A stretch of DNA of 62,234 nt, taken from the NCBI RefSeq assembly GCF_020164955.1, contig NZ_JAIUHG010000035.1, positions 1-62,234 of the forward strand. Reading direction: 5' to 3'. This document shows positions 35,550 to 42,946 of the stretch, in pieces. The DNA is from Mesorhizobium sp. CA8. GTDB lineage: Bacteria > Pseudomonadota > Alphaproteobacteria > Rhizobiales > Rhizobiaceae. Below the pieces are notes generated by a model that ran no database searches, was not told where the DNA came from, and saw only the letters and a program-made list of their open reading frames with translations. How positions within the stretch are numbered: position 1 is the stretch's first letter; each line of letters begins with the position of its first letter. The translations under genes were made by a program, and so were the position numbers.

Positions 35550-36548
35550 GTGCTTCGATATATTGTCTGGCGCATTGCTGTGATGGTTCCAACGCTGCTG
35601 ATCATATCGGCGCTGGTGTTCACGATCATCGAACTTCCCCCAGGCGACTATTTCGACAGCTATGTTGCAGAGCTTCGGGCTCAGGGCGAAGCGGTGGATT
35701 CCGATCGCATCCAGATGATGCGCAAGGAGTATGGTTTCGACAAGCCGCCGGTCATTCGCTACTTCTACTGGGTCGGCGGGATGCTGCATGGCGATTTCGG
35801 CTATTCGTTCGAGTACGAGCTGCCGGTTCGCGACGTCATCGGGGACCGAATGTGGCTGACAGTGCTGGTTTCCTTCGTCACGATCATCGTCACCTGGCTC
35901 ATCGCCTTTCCGATCGGCATGTACTCAGCCACCCATCAATACAGCTGGGGCGACTACGGTCTGACTTTCCTCGGCCTTCTCGGCCTTGCCATTCCGAATT
36001 TCATGCTGGCGCTGATCCTGATGTATTTCGCCAACATCTGGTTCGGCACGTCCATCGGACATCTCATGGACCAGCAATATCTCGGCGAGCCGATGAGCTG
36101 GGCCAAGGCGAAGTCGATCCTCGCCCATCTCTGGATCCCGGTCTTGATCATCGGCACCGGTGGCACGGCAAGCATGATCCGGCGGCTGCGCGCCAATCTG
36201 CTCGATGAGCTTCACAAGCAATATGTCGTGACCGCGCGCGCCAAGGGCCTTCATCCCTTCAAGGCGCTGGTCAAATATCCGCTGCGCATGGCGCTCAATT
36301 TCTTCATTTCAGACATAGGCTCCATCCTGCCGGCCATCATCTCCGGCGCCGAAATCACCGCGATCGTGCTGTCCTTGGAAACGACCGGGCCGATGCTGAT
36401 CAGGGCGCTGCAAAGCCAGGATATGTATCTGGCAGGATCGTTCCTGATGTTCCTGGCCTTCCTGACGGTCATCGGTGTCCTGATTTCCGACCTGGCGCTG
36501 GCGCTGCTTGATCCGCGAATTCGTTTGCAGGGCGGCAGCACCAAATGA
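35550..36548 (+). CDS. DppB-type ABC permease
   Basis: 332 residues with six or so membrane helices. The N-terminus MLRYIVWRIAVMVPTLLIIS is typical of DppB/OppB. The EAA loop that contacts the ATPase is near KQYVVTARAKGLHPFKAL. The GTG start lies 2 bases after the binding-protein stop. Its own stop overlaps the ATG of the next permease by 4 bases. Confidence 0.93.
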   Translation: MLRYIVWRIAVMVPTLLIISALVFTIIELPPGDYFDSYVAELRAQGEAVDSDRIQMMRKEYGFDKPPVIRYFYWVGGMLHGDFGYSFEYELPVRDVIGDRMWLTVLVSFVTIIVTWLIAFPIGMYSATHQYSWGDYGLTFLGLLGLAIPNFMLALILMYFANIWFGTSIGHLMDQQYLGEPMSWAKAKSILAHLWIPVLIIGTGGTASMIRRLRANLLDELHKQYVVTARAKGLHPFKALVKYPLRMALNFFISDIGSILPAIISGAEITAIVLSLETTGPMLIRALQSQDMYLAGSFLMFLAFLTVIGVLISDLALALLDPRIRLQGGSTK

Positions 36549-37726
36549 ACACGCAATCGCCGCTGCCCGCGCCGGGAGCTCCACTGCAACACTACGTTTC
36601 CATTGCGCCCTTTGACCTGCAGTCAGTCGAGGCGATGACGCCTGAGCAGTCGAAAGTCTTCCAGGCGTCGCAGTTACGGCTGATGTGGTGGAAATTCCGA
36701 CGGCACCGGCTTGCCCTCATATCCGGCATATTCCTCGCAGCGCTTTATCTTGGGATACTGATCTGCGAGTTCCTGGCGCCTTACAATCTGCACACGCGCA
36801 ACATGGACTACATCTATTCGCCACCGCAGCGGGTGCACCTGTTCCACGACGGCCAGTTTATCGGGCCGTTCGTATATGGCCGCCAAATGAGGCTGGATAT
36901 GGAAACCCTCAAGCGGAACTATATGGACAGGCAGGATGATATTCAGCGGATTCGTTTCTTCTGCAAGGGCGACAGGTACCTATTCTGGGGCTTGATCGAA
37001 GGTGACAGGCATCTTGTCTGCCCTGCCGAAAACGGCCAGCTCTTTCTGGCCGGCACCGACAGGCTGGGGCGCGATGTGCTCTCGCGCATCATTTACGGCG
37101 CACGCATTTCACTGACAATCGGCCTCGTCGGCATCGGTTTCAGCTTCGTCCTTGGCATCGTCATCGGCGGACTGGCCGGCTATCATGGCGGTATGTTCGA
37201 CCTGATAGTTCAACGGATAATCGAGGTCCTACAATCGATTCCCAGCATTCCATTATGGCTGGCTCTGGCGGCGATCATGCCGATAACCTGGAGTCCGATC
37301 CTGATCTATTTCGGCATCACCGTCATCCTCGGGCTGCTCCACTGGACCGGGCTGGCGCGGGCCGTGCGTTCAAAGCTTCTGGCCTTGCGCGAGGAGGATT
37401 ACGTTCTGGCGGCGCAATTGATGGGCGCCAGCAGCAGCCGCATCATCCGGCGGCACCTCATTCCCGGCTTCATGTCGCATCTGATCGCCACGGCGACGAT
37501 CTCCATCCCCGGCATGATCCTGGGCGAGACGGCGCTGAGCTTCCTCGGGCTCGGTCTGAGGGCGCCGATAACCAGTTGGGGCATCCTGCTCACCGAGGCG
37601 CGCAGCGTTAGCGTGATCGCGTTCTATCCATGGCTGCTTTTGCCGATCCTCCCCGTCATTCTCGTCATCCTGGCGTTCAACTTCCTCGGCGACGGCTTGC
37701 GGGACGCCGCAGACCCCTACAAGTGA
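36545..37726 (+). CDS. DppC-type ABC permease with long periplasmic insertion
   Basis: 393 residues, about 90 more than a typical DppC. The extra part sits between the first helix and the LAGTDRLGRDVLSRIIYG motif and contains FCKGDRYLFWG, an arrangement also seen in YejE-like permeases. The EAA loop is EDYVLAAQLMGASSSRII. The ATG overlaps the previous stop. It is the last gene of the operon, and no clear terminator follows. Confidence 0.92.
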   Translation: MNTQSPLPAPGAPLQHYVSIAPFDLQSVEAMTPEQSKVFQASQLRLMWWKFRRHRLALISGIFLAALYLGILICEFLAPYNLHTRNMDYIYSPPQRVHLFHDGQFIGPFVYGRQMRLDMETLKRNYMDRQDDIQRIRFFCKGDRYLFWGLIEGDRHLVCPAENGQLFLAGTDRLGRDVLSRIIYGARISLTIGLVGIGFSFVLGIVIGGLAGYHGGMFDLIVQRIIEVLQSIPSIPLWLALAAIMPITWSPILIYFGITVILGLLHWTGLARAVRSKLLALREEDYVLAAQLMGASSSRIIRRHLIPGFMSHLIATATISIPGMILGETALSFLGLGLRAPITSWGILLTEARSVSVIAFYPWLLLPILPVILVILAFNFLGDGLRDAADPYK

Positions 37727-37930
37727 CATCGCGTTGCGCCTTGCGCCGGCTACCGACTCCACCGGGCATGATCCTTCTCGGCAGCCTTTTCGGTTGTTGC
37801 AGTGTTCATCATTCGGCTCTATATGCCGCGAGGTCCGATCGGGGTTTACTACATCGCCCTCGGGTTTCAGCCGCGGATCGTTCCGGTGCCGTGCGTGCCG
37901 ATCTCTTAGCTGGTTCGGGACACACACCAA

Positions 37931-38410
37931 ATGAGTCGGCTCGAGAGTTTCATCCGCAGGCTTACCGCACAGCGCGACATTCTCGATCAAGTCTGCGCGC
38001 GGGTGGCGACCATCGAGGGCCCCGTCCTCGAGCTCGGTCTCGGCAATGGCCGGACCTTTCATCATCTGAGCGAGCGCCTGCCCGGACGCCGGATCGTTGC
38101 GTTCGACCGCGCACTGGCCGCCCACTCCAGCTCAATTCCCGAAGCTGAAAACCTCGTGCTCGGCGAAATACGCGAGACGGCGATCAGGTTCATCGGCATC
38201 GACGCCGCCCTCGTTCACGCCGACATCGGCACCGGCTATGAAGATCGCGACGCAGTGACCGCTACCTGGCTTCCCGACCTGATCGCGCGCCTGCTTCGCG
38301 TCGGCGGCATCGCCGTCAGTGGCACGCCGCTCGATCACCCGCACTTGCAACGCCTCCCGGCGCCGCCCTCGGTGCCCGCCGATCGTTATTTTATTTATGT
38401 GCGGGTGTGA
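37931..38410 (+). CDS. Small class I SAM-dependent methyltransferase
   Basis: 159 residues with motif I LELGLGNGRTFHHL, the acidic motif II end AFDRALAA, and DIGTGYEDRDA. It is shorter than most methyltransferases but covers a complete Rossmann core. It stands alone, 204 bases after the ABC operon and convergent with the following cyclase gene (20 bases between stops). The substrate is unknown. Confidence 0.8.
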   Translation: MSRLESFIRRLTAQRDILDQVCARVATIEGPVLELGLGNGRTFHHLSERLPGRRIVAFDRALAAHSSSIPEAENLVLGEIRETAIRFIGIDAALVHADIGTGYEDRDAVTATWLPDLIARLLRVGGIAVSGTPLDHPHLQRLPAPPSVPADRYFIYVRV

Positions 38411-38430
38411 GAGGCAGAGACGACCCAAGT

Positions 38431-39846
38431 TCAGGGGATCGTATATACTGCTATCTCCCGCTCAATGCCGCGCAGCGAGACCTCGTGCGGCACTGGCGTC
38501 AGCGCCTTCCTGTGCAGTAGATCGGCGGTAAGATTGTCGTCGACCACCGCATGAGTGGCGAAGATCGCCTGTGCGTTAGCAAGGTTCTGGACCCGCGAAG
38601 CAATGTTGACCGTCTGGCCGAAATAGTCCTGTCGCTCGTTCATGGACACGGCGATGCAGGGACCGGCATGGATTCCGATCTTGAGCAGCAGATCCTCGCG
38701 CCCGCTCTTGTCGTTGAGCGCACGCATGGCGTCGCGCATCCTGAGGGCTGCGGCAATCGCACGGTCAGGCGTCGCGAACGTCGCCATCACCGCATCACCG
38801 ATCGTCTTCACCACCGCGCCAGCTTCAGCCGCGACGATCTCGTGCAGAACCTGGAAATGCGCGCGCACGAGATCGAAGGCCGAAAGGTCGCCCACCCGCT
38901 CGTAAAGCGCGGTCGATCCGCGTAGGTCGGTGAACAGGAAGGTCAGGCTGGTGATCTTCAGGCGCTGGTTGATGTCGAGCGTATCCGTGCGATAGAGATC
39001 GCGGAACGTCTGATTGGTGAGCAGGCGCTTGGCTGTGAGGAAGGGCCGGCGTTTGCCCAGCAGATCGTGCAAGCCCTGGCCGGCGATGAAGACCGTCGGC
39101 AGCACGCGTGTGTCGGTCCTGTTCTCAAGCGAAATGCGCAACGGCCCAGGTTGCATCTCCAGCGTCTGGCTCTGGACGTGGTCGCGGTCGAACACCAACG
39201 AAAGGCTTCGGCGCTCCTTTGTCGGCTCACCCTTCACGTCGATGAACTGCACCGAATGGGTAACCGGCTCGAAGACGATGATGAAATCGGACGGAAGCTG
39301 TACTGTCAGAACCGCCTTTTCACCGGGCGCAAGCTCGATGTCCTCCAGCGAGATATCTTCCATGATTTTCGCGAAGTCTTCATCGGGTAGATCGACGCCG
39401 GACGCCCAATAGATCTGCCGGAAATATTCCAGCGACGGCAGCTCATGCGGATTGTGGGCGGCGATTCTGCGTATGCGGGGACTGACGGTGAATGTCACCT
39501 CGACCATCTCGTCGAGGGTCGGCGAATAGCCCGTGGCGCAAAGCGCGCATGTGTACTCGTCCTTCTGCACGGTTTTCAGCGTGGCGTTGGTGTCGAGCAC
39601 GCCGCCGCAGCCCGGGCACAGGACATTCCAGGAGATGTCGAAGACGCCCACCCGCGCCGCGTGGAGAAAGGCGCCGATGGCGCGCTCCTCGTCGAGGCCA
39701 TGCTTGCTGGCGAAGGCCGGCACATTGATACGGCAAAGCTCGCGGTCCTCGCCCTCCGCGATGGTCCGCTTGATCGCGTCGATCGCCATCGGATCGACAT
39801 CGCTAGATTGCCGCAGAAGCGAGAACAGATCCTGAGCTTCGTTCAT
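38431..39846 (-). CDS. Class III adenylyl cyclase with DUF5939-type region and zinc ribbon
   Basis: 471 residues, paralogous to the protein at 12250-13692 over its full length. The N-terminal region includes a CPGC...CALC zinc-ribbon-like motif. The catalytic domain is canonical (TDLRGST, VVKTIGDAVMATF, DYFGQTVNIASR), including the Lys and Asp that select ATP, so cAMP is the expected product. It has no membrane helix and is transcribed alone from a promoter within 39847-40020. Confidence 0.92.
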   Translation of the reverse strand: MNEAQDLFSLLRQSSDVDPMAIDAIKRTIAEGEDRELCRINVPAFASKHGLDEERAIGAFLHAARVGVFDISWNVLCPGCGGVLDTNATLKTVQKDEYTCALCATGYSPTLDEMVEVTFTVSPRIRRIAAHNPHELPSLEYFRQIYWASGVDLPDEDFAKIMEDISLEDIELAPGEKAVLTVQLPSDFIIVFEPVTHSVQFIDVKGEPTKERRSLSLVFDRDHVQSQTLEMQPGPLRISLENRTDTRVLPTVFIAGQGLHDLLGKRRPFLTAKRLLTNQTFRDLYRTDTLDINQRLKITSLTFLFTDLRGSTALYERVGDLSAFDLVRAHFQVLHEIVAAEAGAVVKTIGDAVMATFATPDRAIAAALRMRDAMRALNDKSGREDLLLKIGIHAGPCIAVSMNERQDYFGQTVNIASRVQNLANAQAIFATHAVVDDNLTADLLHRKALTPVPHEVSLRGIEREIAVYTIP

Positions 39847-40020
39847 GGTAAAGGCTCCGGAAAAATGCGCCCGGGGGCGTGTTGACCGGACCGCGCTTGG
39901 TCCGAATGACGCATTTTACTTCGAAACGGACCGTACGGCCAATTCGAATAGACAAGCACGGCGACGGTCGATTTCCGTTCGACGGATTTTCTCCGACTCC
40001 AACCGGCACTATGATGGCGC

Positions 40021-40875
40021 ATGGGCATCGATGTTTTGGGGCTCTCTCCCATGCCAAAATCCGACAATCCGCCATTTCCAGGGGCCCTGCGCCTTTTCTC
40101 CGCGGCTGTCATCATCGTCCTGATCGTGGGCGCCGGGCTGTTTTTCGCGCCCGCCCTGGTCAAGCCGCGCTGGCCCTGGCCCGTCACGCCGTTCAGCGCC
40201 CGCTTCCTCGGCGGCTTCTATACCGCCGAAATGGCGGTGATGGCGGCGCTCTTGTTCTGGAATCGCTGGTCGCCCGGCAGGCTGGTGCTGGTCATGGCCT
40301 TCATCTTCACAGTCATCGTGTCAGCGGCTTCGTTCATCAATCTGGGCTATTTCAACTTCGAACGAAAAGCGGCCTGGCTCTGGTTCCTGGTCTATCTTGT
40401 CTCGGCCGCGGTATCCGGGCTGTTCCTGTGGCGGGCCAGGGCCCGTCCTGCGGCAAAAGGAGTGGCCTTAACCCCCGCATGGCGCGGCTACATGTCAACG
40501 GAAACGACGATCCTTGGGCTATACGGCGTCGGCATGTTGCTGTTTCCCCGGGTGGTCAGCAGCAGCTGGCCGTGGCCGGTCGATCCCTTCCACGCTCAGG
40601 TCTACAGCGCCATCTTCCTCGCCGGCGCCGGCGGCGTGTATCTCCTCTGGAAAAACGCTCCGCGTGAGGAACTGCTGGTTCTCGGGCTGGCGCAATTTCT
40701 GGTTGGCCTGCTTGCCATCCTCGGCCTCATCGTCACCGACGCTACGGTGCACCGGATCGACTGGACGGCAATTGAGACATTGTGCTGGCTCGCCCTTTTC
40801 GGCTGGATCGGTTTCAGCGGCGCCTTCAAACTCTACGCCGCTTTCCGGTATTTTAGCCCGCAATCGGCATTATAG
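40021..40875 (+). CDS. Integral membrane protein of unknown function
   Basis: 284 residues with about eight predicted membrane helices, such as AAVIIVLIVGAGLFFAPALV and LVLVMAFIFTVIVSAASFI. Two halves look alike: PRWPWPVTPFSARFLGGFYTAE and SSWPWPVDPFHAQVYSAIFL share a WPWPVxPF motif in a similar setting. The protein therefore probably arose by internal duplication. I recognise no family. ATG 40021 is used; 40051 (MPKSDNPPF) is possible. Confidence 0.7.
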   Translation: MGIDVLGLSPMPKSDNPPFPGALRLFSAAVIIVLIVGAGLFFAPALVKPRWPWPVTPFSARFLGGFYTAEMAVMAALLFWNRWSPGRLVLVMAFIFTVIVSAASFINLGYFNFERKAAWLWFLVYLVSAAVSGLFLWRARARPAAKGVALTPAWRGYMSTETTILGLYGVGMLLFPRVVSSSWPWPVDPFHAQVYSAIFLAGAGGVYLLWKNAPREELLVLGLAQFLVGLLAILGLIVTDATVHRIDWTAIETLCWLALFGWIGFSGAFKLYAAFRYFSPQSAL

Positions 40876-40949
40876 ATTACGGACATGACTGGATTTTCGG
40901 GTGGCGTCCGGTGCATCGTGCCGGACCGATTGCCTTCGTCGGAAACGCT

Positions 40950-41474
40950 ATGACCAGCACGACCCCGCCATCGTCCGAGAAGATCCAGCCGCTGCTTCGA
41001 TCCGTCCGGCCAAGCGATGCGGAGGCGCTTTGCGCTATCTTTAACATGCCAGGCTTCCGCCAGGGCACTCTCAGGATGCCCTTCGAGAGGGTGGAGCAGG
41101 TGGAGCGGCGCATCGCCAAGTCCGGCCAGGAAACCACCTGGATCGTCGCGGAGCTCGACGGCAAGGTCGTCGGCCATGGCAACCTGGTCGTGCAGGATTC
41201 GCCGCGCCGCTCGCATATCGGCGAGATCAATGTCGGCCTTGATGATGCCTTTGTCGGCAAGGGCATCGGCTCTGCCATCCTCGGCGCGCTGCTTGACGTG
41301 GCCGATAACTGGCGGGCCTTGAAGCGGGTCGAATTGACCGTCTATGCCGACAACGAACCGGCCGTCCGTCTCTACACGAGCCACGGCTTCGAGGTCGAAG
41401 GTCGGCATGTGAAGGCCGGCTTTACCGACGGGCAGTACCACGACCTGCTGAGCATGGCCCGACTGCGGTTCTAA
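40950..41474 (+). CDS. GNAT-family N-acetyltransferase
   Basis: 174 residues from ATG 40950; an in-frame GTG at 40911 would add 13. Acetyl-CoA binding motif A is readable as VGLDDAFVGKGIGSAILGALL (V-x5-Q/R-G-x-G-x-A-like, with Lys-Gly-Ile-Gly). The final beta-bulge motif is NEPAVRLYTSHGFEVEG, typical of RimJ/RimL-like and sugar-amine acetyltransferases. The substrate is unknown. It is followed after 50 bases by an unrecognised gene. Confidence 0.9.
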   Translation: MTSTTPPSSEKIQPLLRSVRPSDAEALCAIFNMPGFRQGTLRMPFERVEQVERRIAKSGQETTWIVAELDGKVVGHGNLVVQDSPRRSHIGEINVGLDDAFVGKGIGSAILGALLDVADNWRALKRVELTVYADNEPAVRLYTSHGFEVEGRHVKAGFTDGQYHDLLSMARLRF

Positions 41475-41524
41475 GATGCCCTGTTTCCCTTGGCGTTTGC
41501 ACCACATGCGGCTAGACGGGACCA

Positions 41525-42910
41525 ATGACCGCTGTCGCTGATCCAACCCCTACGCCTCCGATGGAAATTCTGGCTGTGTTGTCGCTGGTCTGCCCAGAAG
41601 TCGTGCGCGACGTCGAGCAGAACTGGAATGCACCGGTTTCCGATTACGCTCGCCATCTGTGGCGGCCGGTGGCGAGGCCTGTATCGGGCCCGGCGATCGC
41701 CGCCCGCTCGATCCTGCGCAACGTCCTGCGACAGCGCCTCGATGCAATCATGCAGCCTGAGGAGGTCGCCAAGGTCCTCGAAGAGTTCGAGCACAGACCG
41801 GTCCTTCAATCCGGCCTGCACTGCCTCCTCCTAATGGATCGGATTACCTTCGATGCCCTGCTGCTTGCCTGGCTCGGCGCGGTAGAAAACGGGTTGTCGG
41901 CCTTTTTCGGCTTCATGGGAACAACGATGACCATGGAGACCATTGGCCGGGAGGGGCCGGGATGGCTCGATGTCGGCGACGACAAGGTCAACCTGTTTGG
42001 CTTGGGGCGCCACAAACTGTGCCGCAAGAGCGTCTGCGTGGCCGGTCCTGTCTCCCTCAACAAGCGCGCGCTTGAAGCGGTTGGCGATGAAACGGATGGA
42101 AGCCGCTGGCGGGGCACACTGCTTGCGAGCCAGGACAAGGTGTTTGGAACCGCGGCCGATGCGCTGACGGCCCTCAATGAGGATCTGGTCGCCAACTGGG
42201 ATCGTTCCGGCGTGGCCGTTCCCGTCTTCATCGATGATCGGCTCGCCGCGGCAGCCATAGCGCGGCATCTGGAACATGACGGCAGTCTTCTTTCCAGGCT
42301 GCTCACTCAGCCCGCAAGACGCCAGCGTCTCGACCATGCCTTGCAGGAGGCCGTGTCGAGTCCATTTGGCAGATTCCTGCCCAATGCCACGGACTATTTC
42401 TGGGGCATCCGCGAAGAGCGCGTGCGCAGGCTCGTCCTCGAAAACGGGCACCTGATCGAGCCCGACAGGCCGCGTGGTCTTTCCGTCCCGTTCGAGCGAC
42501 CGCACCTCAGGCAGGCGCTGCTGGAGGGCGTGCTGCTGCCGAACCTATTCCTGATGTTCCTTGTCCTTGCCATATTGCCACGGGTGAGGGTCGTGGGCGG
42601 CCTGAGACAGATTGGCTATGTGGCGCTTTTCCACTTGATCCTGCTGGCCGCGCTGGACGAAAACGCACCGGAAGAGCGCGATCTGGCCGCGGAGCTGCAG
42701 ATTCGGGAAAATGCCTGGGGCACGCGGGTCATCGATGAAAAGATTTCGGTCCGCGAGCAACTGGCCGGCCTGCCGGAAGGGGCGCTCTTTTCGGACCTGC
42801 TTCGGCAATACCGATTGCGGACATTTGCCGAGACGACCGACGACCTGAAACTGGTTCGCGAAAACGCCCGATGGCGCAAGATCGGCAAGGTAGCGATCAA
42901 GGCGACCTGA
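41525..42910 (+). CDS. Unrecognised 461-residue protein
   Basis: I cannot assign this protein to a family. It is mostly helical, with two hydrophobic stretches: one near 105-135 (LLLAWLGAVENGLSAFFGFMG) and one near 340-360 (LLPNLFLMFLVLAILPRV), so a membrane-associated enzyme is possible. It has no signal peptide. Arg- and Glu-rich segments follow, for example NAPEERDLAAELQIRENAW. Codon use fits the neighbours and the frame is long and clean, so it is very likely a real gene. It may be co-transcribed with the upstream acetyltransferase. Confidence 0.75.
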   Translation: MTAVADPTPTPPMEILAVLSLVCPEVVRDVEQNWNAPVSDYARHLWRPVARPVSGPAIAARSILRNVLRQRLDAIMQPEEVAKVLEEFEHRPVLQSGLHCLLLMDRITFDALLLAWLGAVENGLSAFFGFMGTTMTMETIGREGPGWLDVGDDKVNLFGLGRHKLCRKSVCVAGPVSLNKRALEAVGDETDGSRWRGTLLASQDKVFGTAADALTALNEDLVANWDRSGVAVPVFIDDRLAAAAIARHLEHDGSLLSRLLTQPARRQRLDHALQEAVSSPFGRFLPNATDYFWGIREERVRRLVLENGHLIEPDRPRGLSVPFERPHLRQALLEGVLLPNLFLMFLVLAILPRVRVVGGLRQIGYVALFHLILLAALDENAPEERDLAAELQIRENAWGTRVIDEKISVREQLAGLPEGALFSDLLRQYRLRTFAETTDDLKLVRENARWRKIGKVAIKAT

Positions 42911-42946
42911 GGCAGTCGACGGGGGCCTGTCGGTGGGCCGGCCGCT

